Assembly (NCBI RefSeq): GCF_000518865.1
Contig: NZ_JAEK01000046.1
Coordinates: 1 to 40,657, forward strand
From: Bacillus sp. J37
GTDB taxonomy: Bacteria > Bacillota > Bacilli > Bacillales > Bacillaceae
Direction of reading: 5' to 3'
DNA: 40,657 nt
A program made the position numbers and the translations under genes. The notes beneath the pieces were generated by a model. It searched no databases. It was not told the origin of the DNA and saw only the letters and a list, made by a program, of their open reading frames with translations. This document shows positions 8,278-15,592 of this stretch, piece after piece; position 1 is the first letter of the stretch, and each line of letters starts with the position of its first letter.

Positions 8278-8835
8278 TTAAAGTAATGTTAATAAAAATG
8301 GGGTTACTGTTGCCTCTATTACAGCAGCTATTAGGGTGAAGCAGACAATCATCACAAGAAAGATACTAATATCTTGGATTAGATAGATTTTACTCTTTCC
8401 TTTCAATTTCATCATAACCGTATCTAATAGTTTAAACCCAATAGCCCCTGCTACAATCATAGACGGAATTTCAAAAACTCCATGCGGTAATAAGGCGACT
8501 AAGACATATGGCATGCTATTGCCTAATTCTAAGCTATGAACAGCGGATAGGCCAACAAGAAAGCCGTTCATGACAAGAAGAACCATCGTAAAAATACCAA
8601 AAGTAAAAATAGTAAAGCTAATGAGTAAATCCGCTACTAAGTTATGAATAAAAAACTCCATAATCGTAGGGTTTTCACTAGTTACAGGTTGATCAACCGG
8701 TAAGACATTACTAAATATAATTCCTAATAACAGTCCCACAACATAGCAACTACTCGCTACCACTAACACTCTACTATTTCGCTTAAAAAATATCTGCATT
8801 TGTAGTTTCCATATCACGAATGATGAGATTTTCAA
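8278..8835 (-). CDS. DUF95 / SpoIIM-family membrane protein of the bacteriocin cluster
   Basis: A polytopic membrane protein of up to 185 residues with about five hydrophobic segments. The middle reads FGIFTMVLLVMNGFLVGLSAVHS and LLPHGVFEIPSMIVAGAIGFKL, which is the hallmark LxPHGxxEIPA-like motif of the stage II sporulation protein M (DUF95) family. Family members are a constant part of circular bacteriocin clusters (for example the CirC-type proteins), where they work with the ABC ATPase in secretion and immunity. The longest frame starts with TTG at 8835 (AAGGG close upstream) and overlaps the ATPase gene by 53 bases; ATG at 8799 is another in-frame choice. Translational coupling with the ATPase is likely. 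Confidence 0.82.
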   Translation of the reverse strand: MKISSFVIWKLQMQIFFKRNSRVLVVASSCYVVGLLLGIIFSNVLPVDQPVTSENPTIMEFFIHNLVADLLISFTIFTFGIFTMVLLVMNGFLVGLSAVHSLELGNSMPYVLVALLPHGVFEIPSMIVAGAIGFKLLDTVMMKLKGKSKIYLIQDISIFLVMIVCFTLIAAVIEATVTPFLLTLL

Positions 8836-9499
8836 AATCCCTTAGGTCCTCTAAATGTTCGTATTCTTTTAAAATACGCCCATTTAGCAAAATGCCAACC
8901 CGATCACATAGGTGTTGGGCAATATCTACTAGATGAGTAGACATAAATATAATATTCCCTTTGCTAGCATAGTCCTTTAAAAAGCTTTTCATAAACTTAG
9001 TTGTGGGAGGATCAAAAGAGCTCAATGGTTCATCTAACAATAAAACATGCGGCTTATGAACAATCGCTCCTGCTACTGACAACTTATGCCTCATCCCATG
9101 AGAAAATGTTGAAATCATATCATCCTGACGTTCCAGTAACGAAAACTGCTCGAGCAAGTAATTAATATTGTTATGCTTTTGTCCAGCCGGCACTCCCTGT
9201 AAATCAGAAATAAACTCTAGGTATTCTCTAGGTGTTAGATAATTATATAAAAAAGGTGAATCAGGAACATACCCAATATTCTTCAAATAATCAGACCTTT
9301 TTGCATCAACCTTACAATTTCTAATGATAATTTCACCTTCATCTTGCTTAACCATACCTAGTATACATTTAATTAGTGTAGATTTCCCTGCACCATTAGG
9401 ACCAAGTAAACCATAAATTTCTCCTTCTCTAACTGTTACATTCACTTGATTTAAAACATTTTGATTCCCATAGCTTTTCGCAACATTATGAACAATCAC
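8783..9499 (-). CDS. ABC transporter ATPase of the circular bacteriocin cluster
   Basis: A 238-residue single nucleotide-binding domain: Walker A GPNGAGKST (about 34-42), a Q-loop region, the signature FSHGMRHKLSVAG (SHGM in place of the usual SGGQ), Walker B VLLLDEPLSSFDP, and the switch STHLVD with its histidine. It lies in the cytoplasm and should pair with the large membrane protein at 9496-11217, whose stop overlaps this start (ATGA). Circular bacteriocin loci such as circularin A and amylocyclicin carry such an ATPase for export and self-protection. The altered signature is common in this ABC-2-like exporter branch. Confidence 0.9.
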   Translation of the reverse strand: MIVHNVAKSYGNQNVLNQVNVTVREGEIYGLLGPNGAGKSTLIKCILGMVKQDEGEIIIRNCKVDAKRSDYLKNIGYVPDSPFLYNYLTPREYLEFISDLQGVPAGQKHNNINYLLEQFSLLERQDDMISTFSHGMRHKLSVAGAIVHKPHVLLLDEPLSSFDPPTTKFMKSFLKDYASKGNIIFMSTHLVDIAQHLCDRVGILLNGRILKEYEHLEDLRDFENLIIRDMETTNADIF

Positions 9500-11217
9500 C
9501 TCTTAACCTCCCAATTTGTCGTTCCGATTCGTTTAATCCAATAGTAGTAAAATACAAAAAAGGCTATAAGCAAGCTGATTGAGCTTACACAAGTAATAAC
9601 AGCGAAAGTGCTCGTTCCGATGAAGTTTCTCCATAATAAAAAACCGAGCACTCCATATATATTTAAATTCAATGTTAACACAATCCCAAGAATGGAATGC
9701 TCAAAGACAGAAGCTTTAAGTGATGACCCAATGTCTTCGTAGTTCTCCCAATCAAGCCTAGGGTAAAGAAATGTACCAATAACCTGTGCTGAACTTAGAA
9801 TCAGAGTCATAGAATTAATCGCTATAAATATAATAAGAGCTGTTTGAGCCTCTAATCTGAAGCCACCTAACACCCCTATGAACAAACAATTCACCATTAT
9901 TAAAATAATGACTACATGAATAGTCGCTTTCGCAGTAACTAGTTGATAGAGTGAGGCGCCACTATTTTTATACAAAAATAAATTTTCCCTCTCGGCATCA
10001 GCAGATGTGATTCCAAGCAAACCATCTCCTAATAATGACACATTGTAGGTTATTGCAAATAATATCGGATAAATGATCAGTAGTTTGGGAAAGTCAAACC
10101 ATTGTTGCAACACACTTAACCCTATTAATGCCCCTATCTCGGTAGCGAGCATATACGCTGCTAAATATAATCGTTTTTTGATAACAAAATTCGCTCTGCT
10201 GATCGCCAACAGATCTTTTCTCATTATCGCGACCAAATTGATCGGCATGATTCTTTCGAGCCTTCGACTAAGCTTAAAAATAATACCTCTTTTTTGTGTA
10301 AAAAGCTCTCTACTGGTTTCAGATAACGTGGCAACATCTTGTATTTTCACTTTTTTTAATACAACTTGATTAGCTATAAATATCGAGCTAACACCAATAA
10401 GCAAGAAAAGACTTACATAATAAATAACACGATTATTATTCACCACAAGATTAAACACCCAGTTTGTCGGTAGGTATTCACTAGTGAAAACTCGATCTAA
10501 ATAAAAAGTCTCTACAAATTGAGTAACCGCTAAAAAGAGATCCTGGTTCCCAAAATAATGATAACCTCCCCAACCGATCACCAGTGTCGTAATAGCTGAC
10601 ATAGCTGATACAAAAACTAACGTAAGACTTCTTTTTACTAAAGAACTTAGAGCATAGTGAATTATTCTAATATAGATTATGTATGTAATAGATGAATATA
10701 AAGAAATCATTCCTATCAAAAAAATGATAAAACAGACGAACACAACCATCAGAAGGATGCCTTGTTTAAAGGTGAGATGAAGATACATTGCAATCCAAAA
10801 TAATACAGGAAGCAAAATCAGGATATAAGAAAAAATAACATGTAATACAATTGATGTCATAAACCTGACAAACAGTACTTCATATGGATTTGCTCTAGCT
10901 GTATATAGAATGACATAGTCTTCCGGAAAAGCGTATCTTTGTAGTGTAGTTGTAGAAGACCTCAGACTATTCATGAAAGACCAAAAAATAACTAAATTTA
11001 CAATAATATGAATCATACTAGTAGAAAAATATGACCCTATAATCGAAACTAAATGATAAATAATAAATTGGTACATAGCGAAAAGACCAATAAATATAAG
11101 GTATAACCGTTTTTGTTTCAGCAATCTTTCCCCTGTTGGAAAAAAGAACAGAAGCCTATTTAGATTTCTTCTATATGTTAAATAGATATTTGCTCGAACA
11201 ATCTCTCTATTAATCAT
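9496..11217 (-). CDS. Large polytopic membrane protein (CirB-like maturation/export component)
   Basis: A 573-residue protein with roughly eleven to thirteen hydrophobic segments in two halves, separated by a basic cytoplasmic loop at about residues 285-345 (LKKVKIQDVATLSETSRELFTQKRG, with more basic residues after it). No catalytic motif is obvious. It resembles no standard ABC permease that I can name, but its size, topology and position directly after the precursor gene match the large membrane protein found in circular bacteriocin clusters and proposed there to take part in cyclisation or export together with the ATPase. The ATG at 11217 follows AAGGAGAAAAT. A hairpin in the 70-base gap upstream may lower expression relative to the precursor. 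Confidence 0.78.
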   Translation of the reverse strand: MINREIVRANIYLTYRRNLNRLLFFFPTGERLLKQKRLYLIFIGLFAMYQFIIYHLVSIIGSYFSTSMIHIIVNLVIFWSFMNSLRSSTTTLQRYAFPEDYVILYTARANPYEVLFVRFMTSIVLHVIFSYILILLPVLFWIAMYLHLTFKQGILLMVVFVCFIIFLIGMISLYSSITYIIYIRIIHYALSSLVKRSLTLVFVSAMSAITTLVIGWGGYHYFGNQDLFLAVTQFVETFYLDRVFTSEYLPTNWVFNLVVNNNRVIYYVSLFLLIGVSSIFIANQVVLKKVKIQDVATLSETSRELFTQKRGIIFKLSRRLERIMPINLVAIMRKDLLAISRANFVIKKRLYLAAYMLATEIGALIGLSVLQQWFDFPKLLIIYPILFAITYNVSLLGDGLLGITSADAERENLFLYKNSGASLYQLVTAKATIHVVIILIMVNCLFIGVLGGFRLEAQTALIIFIAINSMTLILSSAQVIGTFLYPRLDWENYEDIGSSLKASVFEHSILGIVLTLNLNIYGVLGFLLWRNFIGTSTFAVITCVSSISLLIAFFVFYYYWIKRIGTTNWEVKR

Positions 11218-11240
11218 ATTTTCTCCTTATTCACAAACAA

Positions 11241-11275
11241 GAAAGGGAAAAAATAGATATTTTCCCCTCCCTCAA
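11241..11275 (-). promoter_or_regulatory. Hairpin between precursor and maturation genes (possible attenuator)
   Basis: GGGAAAAAATA (from 11245) can pair with TATTTTCCC (to 11266), with a small bulge, on the minus-strand transcript 20-45 bases after the bacteriocin stop codon. A partial terminator or RNA-stabilising hairpin here would favour the abundant precursor over the membrane machinery, as is usual in bacteriocin operons. Strength is only estimated by eye. Confidence 0.45.
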
Positions 11276-11287
11276 TTTCATATATGA

Positions 11288-11641
11288 TTACCATTTTGCA
11301 GCGTAATCTTTTCCTTTTTTCTTTGCTAACGCTTTAGCTGTTTGTACCATTCCAGCTGTGATAAGACCTACACCTCCAAGAACGGCAGCTAGTAAACTTA
11401 ATGCTGTTAGAATATCAGATGTCACTAAAATGACTCCAATCGCAGCATATGCTGTTCTTTCACTAATCTTTAAGTTAGTCGCTAAATCTAGGGCAAAGGA
11501 ATCTGAAATCCCCTGCACAGAAAGCATTGCAGACGATGCATCAGTTGAACCCATCGAATAAGTGACTGCCATTACTAATGAAAGAAATCCTATAACACCA
11601 ATTGCTTTAATCATATTGTTCGTTCTAAGAACCATGCTCAT
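11288..11641 (-). CDS. Circular bacteriocin precursor (uberolysin/circularin A/amylocyclicin type)
   Basis: The 117-residue product has a leader with one hydrophobic segment and a hydrophobic, helical, cationic C-terminal part ending KKKGKDYAAKW. From memory, amylocyclicin begins LASTLGIS and ends KKYGKKYAAAW. Here LATNLKIS begins at residue 53, so I predict a 52-residue leader and a 65-residue core, Leu53 to Trp117, joined head to tail as a Leu-Trp bond. Such peptides fold into a bundle of four or five helices and permeabilise Gram-positive membranes. The core has a Gly-rich turn (GGVG) and basic residues clustered in its last helix, both usual. The ribosome site AAAGGAGGTGAAAAA is the strongest in the window, fitting a highly made product. 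Leader length and cleavage point are inferred by alignment from recall. Confidence 0.88.
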   Translation of the reverse strand: MSMVLRTNNMIKAIGVIGFLSLVMAVTYSMGSTDASSAMLSVQGISDSFALDLATNLKISERTAYAAIGVILVTSDILTALSLLAAVLGGVGLITAGMVQTAKALAKKKGKDYAAKW

Positions 11642-11701
11642 TTTTTCACCTCCTTTCAGTAATGTACGATCGTTGATTTATTTGCCCTTCACCGATGCTT
11701 G

Positions 11702-12361
11702 TTATTTGATGAGCAAAAGTGACGAAACCGAAAGGATACCAAGGATGAACATTCCACCCATTATGACAATCGACCGTACAAATGAAAGGCCATGAGCTTC
11801 TTTCAAAGCGACACACCCAAGAATGGTTGACCACCAAAAGAATGGATCAATGACTAGATTAATTAAGGTAGCTAACGGCCCCTTTTCCTCCGAATAAATA
11901 TAGGAAAAAGAAAAGTCACTTCCTAAGAAAAGAGAAAACATAGTTAATAACACAAATTTAATCCCAGTAGGAATCGTAGCTAATATATAGGTTACAAAAA
12001 ACTTCTTCGCTGTTCCATTTCCTCCAAAAAGCACGCCCGCTATATGTAAGAAAAGAAAACTCATTAAAGTCATTGCTGAAAATTGAAAGACTCCTAAGAA
12101 GGTTAATAGAGTCTTAATCAAATGGTCCACGTTTGCTGAATACTCTAATTGATTTACTTCAAAAACGGTCGTCAACATCTGAACAATAGATGGGAAGATC
12201 GATAGATAAAACCCTAACAATGTAAACTGAATACCAAAGAATAAGATCCAAGCATTTCTATAACTGTTCGTTTTCTGATAAAAATAATTAAAAAAGACAT
12301 GTGGCAAAAAAATAAAAGCATAAATAAAATTGAGTGATTTGCCTGCTTGACTCTGTTCCAT
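11702..12361 (-). CDS. Five- to six-helix membrane protein, Yip1-like, first gene of the bacteriocin operon
   Basis: A 219-residue integral membrane protein with about five hydrophobic segments and a short polar N-terminus (MEQSQAGKSLN). The pattern of a GFYLSIFPSIV segment, a central LFLHIAGVLFGGNGTAKKFFVTY loop and an IDPFFWWSTILGCVALKEAHGLS segment resembles YIP1-domain (PF04893) bacterial membrane proteins, but I regard that as tentative. It begins the operon, 60 bases before the precursor gene, after AGGAGGCCTT and an intergenic region carrying the proposed ComA site. A membrane protein in this place is known in some circular bacteriocin clusters and may assist processing, export or immunity. 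No catalytic motif was seen. Confidence 0.7.
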   Translation of the reverse strand: MEQSQAGKSLNFIYAFIFLPHVFFNYFYQKTNSYRNAWILFFGIQFTLLGFYLSIFPSIVQMLTTVFEVNQLEYSANVDHLIKTLLTFLGVFQFSAMTLMSFLFLHIAGVLFGGNGTAKKFFVTYILATIPTGIKFVLLTMFSLFLGSDFSFSYIYSEEKGPLATLINLVIDPFFWWSTILGCVALKEAHGLSFVRSIVIMGGMFILGILSVSSLLLIK

Positions 12362-12390
12362 AAGGCCTCCTGGATATTTTCCTTATCTGT

Positions 12391-12470
12391 TTCATTTATT
12401 TTCTAAAACAATCGTACCAAGGAATCACTCTTCCTACACCGACATGATTTGTCGGCTGTCCGCCATTATG
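12391..12470 (-). promoter_or_regulatory. Bacteriocin operon promoter region with a ComA-box-like dyad
   Basis: A perfect inverted repeat CCGACA (12439-12444) / TGTCGG (12450-12455) with 5-base spacing lies 78 bases upstream of the first bacteriocin-operon gene. A further TGTCCG half site follows at 12457-12462, in phase with the right arm. About 22 bases downstream on the minus strand stands a TACGAT that could be the -10; no good -35 is present, as in activator-dependent promoters. B. subtilis ComA binds TTGCGG-N4-CCGCAA, which differs, but the ComA encoded here is diverged. A lone TTGCGG occurs at 12493-12498. The assignment is inference from position and symmetry. Confidence 0.5.
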
Positions 12471-12512
12471 AATGTAGCTTATCCATGTTTTTTTGCGGTG
12501 TCTCTTCGTTAA

Positions 12513-12554
12513 ATAAAAAAACTATTCTGGCATGAGCTCAGAATAGTTTTTTTG
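12513..12554 (-). terminator. Terminator of the comQXPA operon
   Basis: ACTATTCTG (12521-12529) and CAGAATAGT (12539-12547) form a perfect stem with a 9-base loop, flanked by A and T runs, 2 bases after the comA stop codon. It separates the quorum-sensing operon from the bacteriocin operon. Confidence 0.88.
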
Positions 12555-12555
12555 G

Positions 12556-13200
12556 TTATCTAATTATAATTTCAGGTATTAATCCTTCTTTTACCCCCTT
12601 TTCAACTGCCTCAATTCGTGAAGCTACTCCTAATTTTTTGTAAATAGAACTTAATTCTCTTTCGACAGAACGTTGACTCAGAAACAGCATCTCTGCAATT
12701 TGAAAATTGGTTGTTCCCTTAGCTACTTCAATCAGCACCTGCTGCTCTCTTTCTGTTAACACAACTCTCTCTTCGGCGTTATTCGCAGTCACTTGTGTTA
12801 CTCTTATTTTCTTAACTAGCTCCAACGGCACTAAAATATGTCCATGTAAAGCTGACTGAACAGCTAGTTTAATCTGGTCACTTGAGCTATTTTTACTAAC
12901 GATCCCGTCTGCTCCCATTTCTAAACATAAGTTAAAATGTGATTCAACATCTAAGCCAGTGTACATGATCACTTTCGTTTTCGGAGATTTTGTTTTAATC
13001 TCCTTCATCCACTCTAATCCATTCTTTCCTGGGAGATGTATATCCATCAGTACGAGATCAAAATACTGAGTTTGCAAAATGTTTGATAACTCTGTTTTTG
13101 TACTAGCAAGCGTTACATTAACGGCTTCAAGCTCATTAATAATTGCTTTCGTTCCAATACCTACAGCTACATGATCATCCACTATTAATAAATTAGTCAT
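12556..13200 (-). CDS. comA: ComA-type response regulator (NarL/LuxR family)
   Basis: At 214 residues it is exactly the length of B. subtilis ComA. An N-terminal receiver domain carries the acidic pair DD (8-9), the phosphoacceptor Asp53 in VLMDIHLPG, the Thr of YTG and the lysine of SKNSSS. A C-terminal LuxR helix-turn-helix follows (LTEREQQVLIEVAKGTTNFQIAEMLFLSQRSVERELSSI shortened here to its motif ends LTEREQQVL and SQRSVERELSS). It should be phosphorylated by ComP and then activate target promoters as a dimer. The nearest candidate target is the bacteriocin operon directly downstream, with a dyad in its leader. It begins 16 bases after comP and ends at a strong terminator. Orthology to ComA rests on length, motifs and operon order. 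Confidence 0.9.
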   Translation of the reverse strand: MTNLLIVDDHVAVGIGTKAIINELEAVNVTLASTKTELSNILQTQYFDLVLMDIHLPGKNGLEWMKEIKTKSPKTKVIMYTGLDVESHFNLCLEMGADGIVSKNSSSDQIKLAVQSALHGHILVPLELVKKIRVTQVTANNAEERVVLTEREQQVLIEVAKGTTNFQIAEMLFLSQRSVERELSSIYKKLGVASRIEAVEKGVKEGLIPEIIIR

Positions 13201-13216
13201 TCCACCAAGTCACCTA

Positions 13217-15433
13217 CTATAAGGGAAGAGTTATATAAATCCTTAATCCAGTTGTTTTTATGTTCGATATGTGAATCGTTCCACCCCTAGCCGAAACACG
13301 CTGTTTCATGCCAAAAATTCCAAAGTGGCCTTCTTTATTCAAATCTTCTTCCTTTTTTATCCCTTTTCCGTCGTCTTCATAAGAAATAAAAAGATGCTCT
13401 CCTTTATCTTCTATTTGAATGTTGATCTGAGTCCCTTCAGCATGTTTGATACCATTACTCACTAACTCTTGGATAAGACGAAAGATTGTTCGATAAAGTT
13501 GAGGTGAAATGGCACCATCAACCTGATAGACTAAGTTGATTTTGTATGATGAGCGTAATACTTTATTGCTAATAAAGCTTTCCAACACTTCTTTTAAATC
13601 CTTAAACCTTTCATCAGGAGGCTGGAGTTCTTGAAGCGTCTCTCTAGTAATCGCAATCATGTCCTCCGCATTCTCCTCAAGCTGTTTAGTCTGTGAAAGA
13701 TAAAACTGCTGATCATATCCTTTTTCCAAATCTATACGGTGACGTTCCAACTGTCTTCTATGAAGAATCATATCCTGTAAAACCGTGTCATGAAGATCAA
13801 GAGCTAGGTTCATTCTTTCCTTTTCAGCCCAATTAAAAAACAAATTTTCGATCCACTGGTCATGCTCCTTCTGATTAACTCGTTTCTCTAACTCAGAAAC
13901 TACCTCTTCTATCTGCTTTAAATTCTCAAACTTCATTGTTAGATAGGAATTTACAATTCTAACCCAGTCATTTTGTATACTGCTTAGCTTTCTCTGTCCA
14001 TGTATTCTTCCCACGATTTCGTAGCGAGTCATTCCCTCTCTACCTATCTCAATTCTAATTTGTTTACTAGAATTAGAATGGTTCGCTTCTTTGTCAGATG
14101 AATTTCTAATTTGTACTATGTGTGCATCCTTCATACCAAGTACGTCTCTCATTTCTAATTCCACTATTTTAAGAATATGATCACGATTGTTTTCTGTTCG
14201 GATGAGGGAATTCAACTTCGTTAAACTCTCTAAGTAAAAGGTGCGATCAGAAAAAAGACGGTTTCGCAATCTTCTGTCTAGCACTTCTTTTATAAATAAA
14301 AAAACCATAGAAATGATCAATAAAATACCAAATAATTGTACAACAGTCGAACCATTTACCGTATGAAATCCAAATGCCAAAATTACGACAATACATAGGA
14401 AGGCTAATATAATCGCGATAAAGAAATAATAAAGCAGCTTGTTTATGGTTAGATTAGCAAAGTAATAGTTATCGGTAACCAATACATACAGTAGTGTGAT
14501 CGGAATAAACAAAAGGAATAGCAATGACAGCTCAAGCGATAAAGAATAGGCTCCCACTACTAAATCCGGAATTAAATAAAGACTGATAAATGGAAGAACA
14601 CTTACCACTAAAGTACGTGACATTACTTGTGTTCTCTTTTCATACATTGTATCTTTCGCTTTATATTTTAGAAAAAGCAAAAGGATAATTGCTAACGCAA
14701 TCGTCAGTAAGAAACAGACCAAAAAGATTTGTCCGGATAAAACAGGGAGAAAGGTTAAAACAGAGTAATAGAGGATAATAAGAACGATTGTACTAAAACC
14801 AGAAAATTGACGTGCCTTCTTTTCCCAACTCTCCTCTACATGCTCAACTACCATATTTAAAACTAATTTAAAATAAAGGTAAGGCAACAGTAAAAGGGAC
14901 AGGGTATAAATATGTCTTATATATAAAAATTGTTTCCCATATAGCCATGCTGTCACTAAGCATAGTGATAAAATTAGTAAGAAGAAAACTAACTCAAAAT
15001 GCTTATTACTTTGAAGTAATCTTTTATTGGAAATGATCATTGCAATTACGGACAACATCAAAACGAACAACGGCATTAATACATATGTAATATACTGATT
15101 CATTAATTTTAAAGAGTGAGTAAATTTAAAATCAAGCTGTTCGTTATTTCTTTCCACCGTGATACTTGAGACTTGCTCTACTCTTCTATTAACAATGAAC
15201 TCGTCAAATGAATCCTGACCATCTATTCTTACGATCTTATCTCCAATTTGCAAACCTGCTATATAACCCGCCCCTACCTCATCTAAATAATTGATCCGAT
15301 AGGTTCCGGCCTCTTCTTTAACAAATACCCCAACATACAACGTAGATATACTAAAGAAATTTAAATATATGATAAAAAACAGCAAGAATCCAATTCCTAT
15401 GACTCTTACTGCTTTTCCCTTTAATTTCTCCAA
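13217..15433 (-). CDS. comP: ComP-type membrane histidine kinase (ComX pheromone receptor)
   Basis: A 738-residue kinase with ComP architecture: a first membrane helix (about 10-30), an extracytoplasmic PDZ-like segment (about 40-105, VGAGYIAGLQIGDKIVRIDG), about seven to nine further membrane helices up to about residue 390, a cytoplasmic linker, a HisKA_3 motif with His548 in LALDLHDTVLQD, and an HATPase with NGIKHAEG and DDGKGI. The PDZ-plus-polytopic sensor region, which recognises prenylated ComX, is typically divergent between strains and co-evolves with comX and comQ. The longest frame begins with TTG at 15433 inside the end of comX (13-base overlap), without a clear ribosome site; coupled translation is likely and the exact start is unsure. 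Confidence 0.92.
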   Translation of the reverse strand: MEKLKGKAVRVIGIGFLLFFIIYLNFFSISTLYVGVFVKEEAGTYRINYLDEVGAGYIAGLQIGDKIVRIDGQDSFDEFIVNRRVEQVSSITVERNNEQLDFKFTHSLKLMNQYITYVLMPLFVLMLSVIAMIISNKRLLQSNKHFELVFFLLILSLCLVTAWLYGKQFLYIRHIYTLSLLLLPYLYFKLVLNMVVEHVEESWEKKARQFSGFSTIVLIILYYSVLTFLPVLSGQIFLVCFLLTIALAIILLLFLKYKAKDTMYEKRTQVMSRTLVVSVLPFISLYLIPDLVVGAYSLSLELSLLFLLFIPITLLYVLVTDNYYFANLTINKLLYYFFIAIILAFLCIVVILAFGFHTVNGSTVVQLFGILLIISMVFLFIKEVLDRRLRNRLFSDRTFYLESLTKLNSLIRTENNRDHILKIVELEMRDVLGMKDAHIVQIRNSSDKEANHSNSSKQIRIEIGREGMTRYEIVGRIHGQRKLSSIQNDWVRIVNSYLTMKFENLKQIEEVVSELEKRVNQKEHDQWIENLFFNWAEKERMNLALDLHDTVLQDMILHRRQLERHRIDLEKGYDQQFYLSQTKQLEENAEDMIAITRETLQELQPPDERFKDLKEVLESFISNKVLRSSYKINLVYQVDGAISPQLYRTIFRLIQELVSNGIKHAEGTQINIQIEDKGEHLFISYEDDGKGIKKEEDLNKEGHFGIFGMKQRVSARGGTIHISNIKTTGLRIYITLPL

Positions 15434-15591
15434 GCTTTTCTTATTGAAGCGTCTATGGTTAAGTTCGATTGAAAGACTTCCTTTAGAAGTTCATTTTCTT
15501 CTACCGTAAGACCAACCATCTGAACGGTCCCAACTTTAATTTTTTCGATTAGATCTGGATTTTCCATCAGAGTTTGTATAATTTCCTGCAT
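15421..15591 (-). CDS. comX: ComX pheromone precursor
   Basis: This 56-codon gene lies exactly in the gap between comQ and comP. Its product starts MQEIIQTLMENPDLIEKIK and ends SIRKAWRN. From recall, B. subtilis ComX starts MQDLINYFLNYPEALKKLK and ends ITRQWGD, so both the MQ-I-N-P-K pattern and a tryptophan third from the end are shared. Trp54 is the predicted residue modified by ComQ with a farnesyl or geranyl group; the C-terminal part, probably the last 6-12 residues, would be the secreted pheromone. AAGGATG precedes the ATG with suitable spacing, 1 base separates it from the comQ stop, and its end overlaps comP. Cleavage site and prenyl length cannot be read from sequence. Confidence 0.93.
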   Translation of the reverse strand: MQEIIQTLMENPDLIEKIKVGTVQMVGLTVEENELLKEVFQSNLTIDASIRKAWRN

Positions 15592-15592
15592 A

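Noticed and set aside
10073-10369. A 98-codon plus-strand frame inside the large bacteriocin membrane protein gene.
   Set aside because: It is an antisense shadow of a strongly hydrophobic coding sequence and has no ribosome site.
12493-12498. TTGCGG, a B. subtilis ComA half site.
   Set aside because: No partner half site at the right spacing and it lies close to the terminator; the CCGACA/TGTCGG dyad is a better candidate.
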